Positions 1-6,003 of a stretch of DNA of 6,097 bases are shown piece by piece. The stretch comes from Desulfobulbaceae bacterium. Its GTDB lineage: Bacteria > Desulfobacterota > Desulfobulbia > Desulfobulbales > SURF-16. The number at the start of each line of letters is the position of its first letter. The first letter of the stretch is position 1. Below the pieces are notes generated by a model that worked only from the letters and a program-made list of their open reading frames with translations, searched no databases and was not told the origin of the DNA. The DNA lies in contig JANTGB010000148.1 in NCBI GenBank assembly GCA_024763115.1, positions 1 to 6,097 of the forward strand. Direction: 5' to 3'. The translations under genes were made by a program, and so were the position numbers.

Positions 1-132
1 TAGAAATTGATTTACCAATGATAATGGCTCATTCGGGATAACAGTTTGAGTCAAACAGGCTGGGATAGACCGAGAGTCTTTTGTATCTTTCAGTGTCGGT
101 AATTAATCTATGGAAGTGTTTGACAAGGACAA
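1..132. other. Region downstream of the operon, no gene seen
   Basis: No credible gene is visible in these 132 bp. A small dyad GTTTG-AGT-CAAAC lies at 44-56, and no GC-rich hairpin with a T-run follows the ligase stop on the minus strand. Transcription may therefore continue leftwards beyond the window or end by a factor-dependent mechanism. Confidence 0.5.
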
Positions 133-1053
133 TCAGTCAAGATAGATGATTTCCCCGCCATACTCGGTGATCCGGGAGCCGTCAGCCAGTAAAAGCTCCA
201 GGCCGCCGTAATTGTCGATATCAAGGATTGTTGCCTTATATTGAGGATTTTCCCTGACATTGAAGCCGAATTTTACCCGACGGCCCAGAGAATCGCTTAA
301 CTGCCGCCAGCGGGCCGGCACAAAGAGTTTTTGATCCTTATTTTTATCATAAGAAGTAAGTATTTTTTTTTCGTCAAAGCAGAGCAGGCCCATATTCCAG
401 GCCAGGCGGGCCAGCAACCGGGGGGTTGCCGTCGACAGGTTGATTTTCCGGCCAAGTAGCTGCCGCATGGCAACGGCCTCGTTTTCCAGTTCAGGCGGAA
501 ACCGCCGGTTGTTAACATTAATCCCCAGACCGATTATAATATATTCTTCCCGGGAATTTTGCCCGATATGGGTTTCAGTCAGGATCCCCGCCATTTTTTT
601 TCCCTTGACCTGGACATCGTTTACCCATTTCAGCCGGGCATTAATATCATAATCGCGGACAAATTCACAGCAGGCAATACCGGCAGCCAGGGGATACATT
701 CGGCTTATCTTCGGAATCAGGGTGTTAACCATGATAAGCGCCAGCCAGATACCACCGGCTGGAGCATGCCAGTCGCGACCGAAGCGTCCTGCGCTTTTCC
801 TCATGCTGTCGGCGATAATCACCATGCCGCTGGGAAATGATCTCCTGCTTTCCTCATAATCGTCAATGAGCTGCCGGGCCTTATCCATACCCCGGTCAAG
901 ATTGTCAAAGTGGTGAATCGTCGAGGCGACTATAGCCCCATAATTAACGATTTCGCGGATATGTTCTGGAGACGGAGAAGAATATGGAGGAAAATTTTCA
1001 GCCTTGAGAAGGCGGTGAACGGCCTGAGGGGTAAGAGAATTCTTTACTCCCAT
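133..1053 (-). CDS. birA: Biotin--[acetyl-CoA-carboxylase] ligase, no DNA-binding domain
   Basis: This 306-residue ligase activates biotin with ATP to biotinyl-AMP and attaches it to the acceptor lysine of the carrier. Conserved elements in order are SAGRFGRDW (87-95), GGIWLALI (100-107), the KW-ND motif as KWVND (142-146), KKMAGILTE (152-160; K153 matches E. coli K183), IIIGLGINVNN (172-182) and a C-terminal SH3-like domain ending in GGEIIYLD (299-306). The biotin loop differs from the usual G-R-G-R-R-G: aligned on G-R-x-W it reads S-A-G-R-F-G, keeping only the second Gly-Arg pair. The first 40 residues are too short for the winged helix of E. coli BirA, so this is a ligase only and not a biotin-operon repressor. 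The ATG overlaps the carrier stop by 10 bp, with an AGGG (1064-1067) 10 nt upstream, pointing to translational coupling. Encoding the ligase next to its target suggests a dedicated pair. Family assignment is secure. Confidence 0.93.
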   Translation of the reverse strand: MGVKNSLTPQAVHRLLKAENFPPYSSPSPEHIREIVNYGAIVASTIHHFDNLDRGMDKARQLIDDYEESRRSFPSGMVIIADSMRKSAGRFGRDWHAPAGGIWLALIMVNTLIPKISRMYPLAAGIACCEFVRDYDINARLKWVNDVQVKGKKMAGILTETHIGQNSREEYIIIGLGINVNNRRFPPELENEAVAMRQLLGRKINLSTATPRLLARLAWNMGLLCFDEKKILTSYDKNKDQKLFVPARWRQLSDSLGRRVKFGFNVRENPQYKATILDIDNYGGLELLLADGSRITEYGGEIIYLD

Positions 1054-1688
1054 TCAGCTTTGACCCTGTTTATGACTTTTTGAATAACCGGCAGTTTTTC
1101 AGCCGGACAGATGCCGATGAGCGGCTCATCCTGTTCCATGGTGATGCCGGGTTGAAAGTAGACGGAATGAATAATGCCCGGTTCTCCCTGGTAATAAATC
1201 GGCGTATCTCTTTTCATTAACGACATGGTCAGGATTTCATCACCGGGTTTAACCGCCACTGAGCGATGTCCGAATTTATCTATACGGGACTGAATATCAA
1301 GGGAGAAAAAATATTTTGCCCGTTCCGGGGCCTTGAAGGGTACCAGAACTCTCCGGAGTATTTTTTCAATAATTTCCCTTTTTTTCAGGGGATAACGGAT
1401 AGTTATTACTTTTTCGCCGGCTTCAACAAACTTTCCTTCCAGATCGGTTCGAATTGAAGAAACTATTCCGCTGCTTCGGGAAAATACCGGTTTGTCATTA
1501 CCTTCGCGATGGAGGGAATAAAGTTTCGTGCCGGAAATATGGCGCCACTCCCCGCTGACCCCTTCCACCTTTTCATCTTTTTTTACATAAAAATTAATAC
1601 TACCGGTATGAATGGTGTGGCTGTCTACGTAACCATAGGGATCAGCCCGATATTGTGCGAGAATTTCGTTAACGTATGAATCGTCCAT
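1044..1688 (-). CDS. Biotin carboxyl carrier (biotinyl-domain protein), divergent
   Basis: This 214-residue protein is the likely biotin carrier that shuttles carboxybiotin between the carboxylase and transferase encoded just upstream. The C-terminal half GDEILTMSLMKR (149-160) followed by GEPGII (168-173) and EQDEPLIGI (185-193) lines up with the AccB stretch from G-D-T-L-C-I-V-E-A-M-K-M to F-D-E-P-L-V-V-I. K159, in M-K, is therefore the predicted biotinylated lysine, although the usual E-A-M-K-M reads S-L-M-K-R. Residues 66-98 (with GIVSSIRTD at 74-82 and EAGEKVITI at 89-97) look like the other half of the barrel-sandwich fold, leaving about 45 extra residues between the halves. Residues 1-65 match nothing I know, and there is no Ala/Pro-rich linker as in AccB. 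The start ATG lacks a Shine-Dalgarno sequence, but there is no alternative before the upstream in-frame TAA. Its stop overlaps the ligase gene by 10 bp. The role rests on the lysine motif plus context; a non-biotinylated structural subunit is the main alternative. Confidence 0.8.
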   Translation of the reverse strand: MDDSYVNEILAQYRADPYGYVDSHTIHTGSINFYVKKDEKVEGVSGEWRHISGTKLYSLHREGNDKPVFSRSSGIVSSIRTDLEGKFVEAGEKVITIRYPLKKREIIEKILRRVLVPFKAPERAKYFFSLDIQSRIDKFGHRSVAVKPGDEILTMSLMKRDTPIYYQGEPGIIHSVYFQPGITMEQDEPLIGICPAEKLPVIQKVINRVKAEWE

Positions 1689-1725
1689 TTTTGTAAGGTT
1701 GATGTATTTGTTTGGTTAGAGTTGC

Positions 1726-3975
1726 TCAGCGATAATATAAATTTCGTCCGCCCATGGTGTGCAGGGCCTTGTGCAGGTTTCGACGAAAATCCCGGCGATC
1801 CCAGATACCCTGGATATGGCCTCGTTTCAAGGCATTGCGGGCGCTGTGATAATCCGGCGGGATATCGGAACCCGTGGTCTCCCGGATAACCCTGGGCCCG
1901 GCAAAACCTATCCGGCTGGAACGGATCGCGAACTGATAATGAGAGCATCCCAGAAAACTGGCTACCGGCCCGGCATAGGAGTTGTTGTCGTAAACCACAA
2001 TGTAAAGGCCGCCCGAGTCAACATATTCCCGCACTGCCATGGTGCATTTAGGCATCTGCACTACTCCCAGAGTGCCTTCCTGGATCCTGATGCCGCCAGT
2101 TGTATGGATATAGGCAAGAAAGGGACGCCGTTTGAGCTTGGCCTTTTCGCAGGCCTGGGCAAATTTTTCGCCCTCTGCCGCGCCCACGGTTCCGTTGCGA
2201 AAATTGCTGTAAAGCATGGCAATAACAATCTCCACCCCCATGACCCTGGCCTCAAGAGTAATTATGGCGCTATGCCTTTTGGTCTTGCGGATTGCCTCCT
2301 GCAGCCGTTTTTCAAAGCCGGGAGAGGAAAGAGGGTTGCCGGCGCTGATTGTCCGGTTGAACTCCCTGATGGAATTACGATCAAGCAGATGCTTCAAATA
2401 CCATTGGTACTCCAGGGGAAAATGGTGGCCGCAATTTTCGCATACCCCGCAGAATTCACCATAAAGGTCAGGCACCCAGAGATCCTTGCAGCCGTATTTT
2501 TCCGAATTGGGACAGGTTACGGTCCGATCTTCATTAGCCAGGGGACTTGTGTAGGTATCGCCGAATTCAAGGGCGTCGCCGTACCCGCCGCTGACCGGCA
2601 GTTTTACGTTTTTGCCGTCAGTTTTGCGAATAATAAAATCATATGCTGCTGAAAATGGGGCGGTAAGCTGCTTAAAGAATACCGAACTTTCACCTGAGAC
2701 ATCCTTTATCACCTGTTTTACCTGTTTCTGCTGGCTGCGGAGAATGTCATAACGAAAAGAGTAATAGGCCTTGGATGTATTATTTTTTAGCCGCTGCATG
2801 AATGAAGTAAGATTAGCGGTCCTTCCGCCGTAAGAATCTTTGGCCATCTGACGATATTTTTTTGAGCGTCGCTGAAGAAGTCGCTTGATCTCATCTTCAT
2901 TCAAGTCCCAGGAAATATCAATCTGCGGCTCATCCATGACGCTTTCGCCGGATTTTTCCAGTTTTAATTCATAGGCTCGAAAAGCCCGGAGACTCTTGGT
3001 TTTGAGGACAACTTCGTCAGTGGCCCGCATAACCTCATAGCGCAACTTTTTAAAAAAAGAAAAATCATCATGCTTGGCTCCAAGTGGATTTTCTTCAATG
3101 ATCCGGTCAATGGTGCCGAGCTTAAGATTATCCCTGGCTGTTATATGTAGCCTTTCCGCGCAACTTTCAATAAGCTCTGCCGGGACTTTGCCGCCTTCAC
3201 GGATCTTGCCTTCAATAGCGGCAGCGCCTTCCGGAGAAATCACTGAATAGTAGCCATGGGAGCACATGAGGCGAAAATCAGATAAGCCGATAGCCTCGGC
3301 CCCTCCGGAACCACCTTCTGAGATCATGGAAATGAGCGGCACCCGCAGCTTGGTCATGGTATAGATATTTCTGGCAATCTGCTGGGCCGCGCCCGGATAA
3401 TCTTCAATGGGAAAAGAACCGGGAGTGAAAATGTAAAAATGAATGGGAATCCCCTCGGTCTGGGCTACCTGCATATAACGCAGGGCTTTTTCATTGCCCC
3501 AGGGTTTGCAGGAGCCGCCGTTACGGTACTCTTCGCCATGCCCTTTTTCCTGGCCGATTACCATAACCTGCTGGGTAAAATTCTTATTTTTGGCCCGGCG
3601 GAGAATGTTGGCCTTGGCTGCCACCATGGAAGGATCTATGTTGGTTTCTTCGGCACCGCCAAGTTCCGTATAGTCCTCATAAACATTTTCCAGGATGTCT
3701 TTCAGGGAAAAGCGTAAAGGACTACGGACAATACGTACCCGTTCCATGGGGGTAAGGTTTTCCTCACAGCGCGTTTCCAGAAAATGCAGTCCTTCTTCCA
3801 GAGATTTGACCTTTGTCGTAATTTTTTCCGGGGCAAGATCATAAAAGGAATCACGAAGAGTAAGCAGATTTTCACGCAGGCCGGCAATATTACCCCACTC
3901 GTCTCCAGCCTTAATGTGGGACAGATAGGTAAGCCGTTCTTCGCATGTCAATAATTTTTTTCTTAAATCTTCCAT
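1726..3975 (-). CDS. Acetyl-CoA carboxylase carboxyltransferase, alpha-beta fusion (AccA-AccD)
   Basis: This 749-residue protein should transfer the carboxyl group from carboxybiotin to an acyl-CoA, presumably acetyl-CoA. Residues 1-75 are a charged helical start like that of AccA. Residues 76-345 match AccA: VMVIGQEKG (137-145), KALRYMQVA (163-171), the oxyanion loop EGGSGGAEAIG (220-230) and YSVISPEGAAAI (243-254). Residues 345-485 form a Lys/Arg-rich linker with no family I recognise. Residues 485-749 match AccD: a Cys-rich ribbon (C488, C496, C509, C512, C515) ending in C-G-H-H-F, then TTGGIRIQEG (625-634) and IGFAGPRVIRET (689-700). The order is the reverse of PccB-type transferases, in which the AccD-like half comes first. 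The ATG at 3973-3975 has no clear Shine-Dalgarno sequence, but no other start exists before the in-frame TGA at 4018-4020. The gene follows the biotin carboxylase and sits 37 bp before the carrier gene. The transferase call is very secure; substrate identity is inferred. Confidence 0.95.
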   Translation of the reverse strand: MEDLRKKLLTCEERLTYLSHIKAGDEWGNIAGLRENLLTLRDSFYDLAPEKITTKVKSLEEGLHFLETRCEENLTPMERVRIVRSPLRFSLKDILENVYEDYTELGGAEETNIDPSMVAAKANILRRAKNKNFTQQVMVIGQEKGHGEEYRNGGSCKPWGNEKALRYMQVAQTEGIPIHFYIFTPGSFPIEDYPGAAQQIARNIYTMTKLRVPLISMISEGGSGGAEAIGLSDFRLMCSHGYYSVISPEGAAAIEGKIREGGKVPAELIESCAERLHITARDNLKLGTIDRIIEENPLGAKHDDFSFFKKLRYEVMRATDEVVLKTKSLRAFRAYELKLEKSGESVMDEPQIDISWDLNEDEIKRLLQRRSKKYRQMAKDSYGGRTANLTSFMQRLKNNTSKAYYSFRYDILRSQQKQVKQVIKDVSGESSVFFKQLTAPFSAAYDFIIRKTDGKNVKLPVSGGYGDALEFGDTYTSPLANEDRTVTCPNSEKYGCKDLWVPDLYGEFCGVCENCGHHFPLEYQWYLKHLLDRNSIREFNRTISAGNPLSSPGFEKRLQEAIRKTKRHSAIITLEARVMGVEIVIAMLYSNFRNGTVGAAEGEKFAQACEKAKLKRRPFLAYIHTTGGIRIQEGTLGVVQMPKCTMAVREYVDSGGLYIVVYDNNSYAGPVASFLGCSHYQFAIRSSRIGFAGPRVIRETTGSDIPPDYHSARNALKRGHIQGIWDRRDFRRNLHKALHTMGGRNLYYR

Positions 3976-4040
3976 ATCAGAAGCCGAAGGACGGAAGCCG
4001 GAGAGTTGAGGGGTAACTCAAAATATATGCCTCAAATCTA

Positions 4041-4072
4041 AGAACTCCGAACCTTTAGAACTCAAAACCTTA
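4041..4072. repeat. Two-copy 16-bp tandem repeat across the biotin carboxylase stop codon
   Basis: Units 4041-4056 (AGAACTCCGAACCTTT) and 4057-4072 (AGAACTCAAAACCTTA) are identical at 13 of 16 positions and directly adjacent. The second unit encodes the last residues and the TGA of the carboxylase. A related AACTCAAAA recurs at 4015-4023, and GAAGCCG occurs twice at 3980-3986 and 3994-4000, so the whole 86-bp gap is low in complexity. Replication slippage is a likely origin; no function is apparent. Confidence 0.5.
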
Positions 4073-5468
4073 AGAGGTTGTCTATGTTATCCTTTAAATA
4101 GGGAATATTGGTTAAAATCGGTTCACCTTTGCCGTTTTCACCCTCAATAACTACTTCATTAAGAAAACGACGGCCCCGTTCCTTGGCCTCATCAACGTCG
4201 GCGCCCCAGACAATGGCCAGAGCGAGATTTGGATCATAATCACTGGGAATAACATATGGCCGGTCAAAGGGAACATGAGTATAAACCGCAGACCAGTCGT
4301 GTCTGGGAAAATCAAAACGGGAAATTGTCCCGATCCATGGCTGAAAACCCCGCCGGGTATCTTCGGCAACAACCCGTAATTCAATGCAGGCCCCTTTAAA
4401 TTTAATTTTTTTCTGGCTATAACCCATCTTGTCGCCTAATGCGAGACGAATCTGTTCTCTGATAAGATTGGGATGTTTCTTTTTTAAATAGCTGATTCGA
4501 GCCGACACATCATTTTCAACCTGAATTCTGGTATTTACTTCAAGGAGATAAGGGCTTCCGTCCCGGGCGACAATCCATTCCCAGGTGCCGACATTGTCAT
4601 ATTTGACATGGTCGGCAAGTTTAAGCGAATATTGAACAATTTTATTTAGAACATCATCCGGGTCAAAGTCATAGGAAAAACAGCTGGAATCAAATCCCGG
4701 CGCGGCCTCAACCCTTTTCTGTCTGCCCGTACTCTGAATAGTGCAGTTCCTGGTGCCGAAATAAACCCGTTCATTATGGCGGCTGCAGACCAGCTGTACT
4801 TCAAGATGATTGTAATCCCGCAGGCATTGTTCAATAAGAACCCCGCCATCGCCGAATTGTCGTTTGGCGTAATTTTGAATCTGACGGTAGACCCGGCGGA
4901 ACTGTTCCGGCTGGAGAACCTCTTCTATGCCCATGCCTCCGCCGCCGGCCGCAGCCTTGACCAGCACTGAGGGTTCCGCTATTCCCTGGATTTCTTGTTT
5001 TTCAAGAATATTTTCGGCAATAGCCTCGGCCTCAATTTCATTATAAATCGGCGCGTCAGTGCCGGGAATGGTGGGGATGCCGAGTTTATTGGCTACCCGC
5101 TTGGTATTTATTTTATCGCCTAAGTCCTTTATCACTTCCCATTTAGGGCCGATAAAGGTTAAAGGGCGATTGCGGATCGTTACCCGCCGGGCAAAACGAA
5201 AATCTTCGGAAAAGAAGCCGTAACCGGGATGAATTGCCGTGCATTTTGTATAATCAGCCACAGAGAGAATATCGTTGGGGTCTGTATAGTTTGATATTCT
5301 CCAGGCCCTGTTTTTGTTGGATTTACTGTCAAGATAACGGCGGACATGCTCGGAATCTTCATCCGCCCCGGTATATACCAGGACAAAATCAAGGCCGAGA
5401 CTCTGACATGCCTCGGCAATCCTTATGGCAATTTCGCCTCTATTGGCTATTAAAACTTTTTCTTTCAA
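4062..5468 (-). CDS. accC: Biotin carboxylase subunit of acetyl-CoA carboxylase (divergent AccC)
   Basis: This 468-residue protein carries out ATP-dependent carboxylation of carrier-bound biotin with bicarbonate, the first half-reaction of acyl-CoA carboxylases, in the cytoplasm. The N-terminus (IANRGEIAIRI, residues 7-17) and AIHPGYGFFSED (78-89) are typical biotin-carboxylase N-domain motifs. The ATP-grasp part has GDK (117-119), the glycine loop VKAAAGGGGMG (170-180; K171 matches E. coli K159), H221 (matches H209), K251 (K238), E297 and E310 (E276 and E288), NTRIQVE (312-318) and R365 (R338), so the catalytic set looks complete. Oddities are NDVSA at 319-323 where H-P-V-T-E is usual, and STGR at 246-249 replacing R-R-H, which adds one residue and loses the equivalent of H236. 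Length is slightly above E. coli AccC (about 449). The start is TTG at 5466-5468; no other start codon lies between it and an in-frame upstream TAA at 5508-5510. It is the first gene of the operon, 86 bp before the transferase. An AccC-like enzyme for another acyl-CoA is possible, but the neighbours favour acetyl-CoA carboxylase. Confidence 0.93.
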   Translation of the reverse strand: MKEKVLIANRGEIAIRIAEACQSLGLDFVLVYTGADEDSEHVRRYLDSKSNKNRAWRISNYTDPNDILSVADYTKCTAIHPGYGFFSEDFRFARRVTIRNRPLTFIGPKWEVIKDLGDKINTKRVANKLGIPTIPGTDAPIYNEIEAEAIAENILEKQEIQGIAEPSVLVKAAAGGGGMGIEEVLQPEQFRRVYRQIQNYAKRQFGDGGVLIEQCLRDYNHLEVQLVCSRHNERVYFGTRNCTIQSTGRQKRVEAAPGFDSSCFSYDFDPDDVLNKIVQYSLKLADHVKYDNVGTWEWIVARDGSPYLLEVNTRIQVENDVSARISYLKKKHPNLIREQIRLALGDKMGYSQKKIKFKGACIELRVVAEDTRRGFQPWIGTISRFDFPRHDWSAVYTHVPFDRPYVIPSDYDPNLALAIVWGADVDEAKERGRRFLNEVVIEGENGKGEPILTNIPYLKDNIDNLLRF

Positions 5469-5475
5469 ACTGATA

Positions 5476-5478
5476 CCT
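5476..5478 (-). promoter_or_regulatory. Weak ribosome binding site (AGG) before TTG start of biotin carboxylase
   Basis: On the minus strand the bases before the TTG read CCAGGTATCAGT, giving an AGG core with a 7-nt spacer. It is short, but it is correctly placed, and with the absence of any ATG or GTG upstream it supports TTG 5466-5468 as the start. A TTG start plus a three-base core implies modest translation initiation. Confidence 0.45.
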
Positions 5479-5504
5479 GGGTTATCGGCTGAAGACTGCC
5501 TGTT

Positions 5505-5533
5505 ATTTTACACAATAATACTCGGGATATTAA
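5505..5533 (-). promoter_or_regulatory. Candidate sigma-70-type promoter of the carboxylase operon
   Basis: Reading the minus strand, TTAATA (5528-5533) and TAAAAT (5505-5510) are 17 bp apart, matching four of six -35 and five of six -10 consensus bases. Transcription would start near 5498, leaving about a 30-nt leader before the TTG codon. The upstream edge of the -35 box touches the first base of the foldback element at 5533, so insertion of that element may have shaped the promoter. The region is AT-rich, so a chance match is possible. No BirA operator-like dyad was seen around it. Confidence 0.35.
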
Positions 5534-5714
5534 GGGCTCACGTAAAAATAACTTCGCATTCCAAGGCGCAATCGGAACATTCGGAAAAGCGATCTGCAAA
5601 ATTATGCGATCCCGGAACACAGCTTAAGCTCCGCCTGCGGTCGCATGCAATTAGATCATTTTTCTGAGTGTATATTACGCCTTATCGCTACTAATTTATT
5701 TTTTAGTGAGCCCT
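5533..5714. repeat. MITE-like foldback element, about 182 bp
   Basis: The left end AGGGCTCAC (5533-5541) is exactly the reverse complement of the right end GTGAGCCCT (5706-5714). The similarity continues inward through imperfect arms of about 75 bp each (5533-5609 and 5641-5714), with shared blocks TAAGGCG/CAAGGCG, GATCT and ATGCGA; about 17 of the first 20 bases pair. The 31-nt centre is GC-richer and contains the palindrome AGCTTAAGCT (5621-5630) and the dyad CCGCCTGCGG (5631-5640). It encodes no transposase, and I see no convincing target-site duplication. Size, terminal inverted repeats and lack of coding fit a miniature transposable element or a REP-like foldback repeat. The whole could fold into one long cruciform or RNA hairpin. 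Confidence 0.65.
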
Positions 5715-5771
5715 GAGCTTATACTAGAGCTTGTTTTTTGAAAATGTTTCGATTTTTAACAATTAGCCCAA

Positions 5772-5925
5772 TCTCGGATAAACTCCCGGCCGGATCGGGA
5801 AAGTATGTAGACAAAGTTAACAAAATTATTAAAATAAATAAATGAAATAGAGACTTCGTTAAATAATTACTCGAAATATCATTCAGATAATGATATTACA
5901 GGCAACACAGAGGGTTTATCCGGGA
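5772..5925. repeat. Imperfect 16-bp inverted repeat pair
   Basis: TCTCGGATAAACTCCC (5772-5787) and the reverse complement of 5910-5925 (TCCCGGATAAACCCTC) agree at 13 of 16 positions, with 122 bp of AT-rich DNA between them. Beyond 16 bp the arms diverge. They could be terminal repeats of a second decayed miniature element, or chance. Confidence 0.25.
5875..5897. promoter_or_regulatory. Perfect 9-bp dyad, possible operator
   Basis: Arms AATATCATT (5875-5883) and AATGATATT (5889-5897) are exact reverse complements around a 5-nt centre. The overlapping GATAATGATATTA (5886-5898) partly resembles a Fur-type box, matching about 10 of 14 positions of the 7-1-7 consensus. It lies roughly 400 bp upstream of the operon start, too far for simple repression there, so any regulated gene would more likely lie to the right. 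AT-rich sequence makes short dyads common. Confidence 0.25.
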
Positions 5926-6003
5926 AGTCGGCAGCCAAAATTTATATTACTATAATTTATCAGATAAAAATGCAAGGTTAAGTTGTTAATTTTATCGAGA
6001 TGT

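Larger units (their letters stand above)
5715..6000. other. AT-rich non-coding stretch upstream of the operon
   Basis: No credible gene is visible here on either strand. The stretch is strongly AT-rich, especially 5801-5900, with short dyads described separately. It could hold a divergent promoter for a plus-strand gene beyond the window, or be remnant sequence between repeats. I see no tRNA or recognisable riboswitch in it. Confidence 0.6.

Noticed and set aside
70..140. Terminator after the ligase gene
   Set aside because: Only 4- to 5-bp stems are found here (such as TTGAC/GTCAA around the stop codon), with no T-run on the minus strand.
559..840. 93-codon plus-strand open frame opposite the ligase
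   Set aside because: It is antisense to conserved ligase motifs (KWVND, SAGRFGR), so it is a shadow.
1759..2652. 297-codon open frame on the plus strand
   Set aside because: It lies wholly opposite the AccD-like half of the transferase, whose motifs are unmistakable; the plus-strand translation has no recognisable domain and is a shadow.
5425..5667. 80-codon plus-strand open frame
   Set aside because: It begins inside the carboxylase gene and crosses the foldback element; its translation is low-complexity and basic with no family likeness.
5469..5760. BirA operator (TTGTAAACC paired with GGTTTACAA) upstream of the operon
   Set aside because: No such dyad is present, and the encoded ligase has no winged-helix domain to bind one.
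5784..5800. TCCCG/CGGGA hairpin as a terminator
   Set aside because: The stem is only 5 bp and no T-run follows on either strand.
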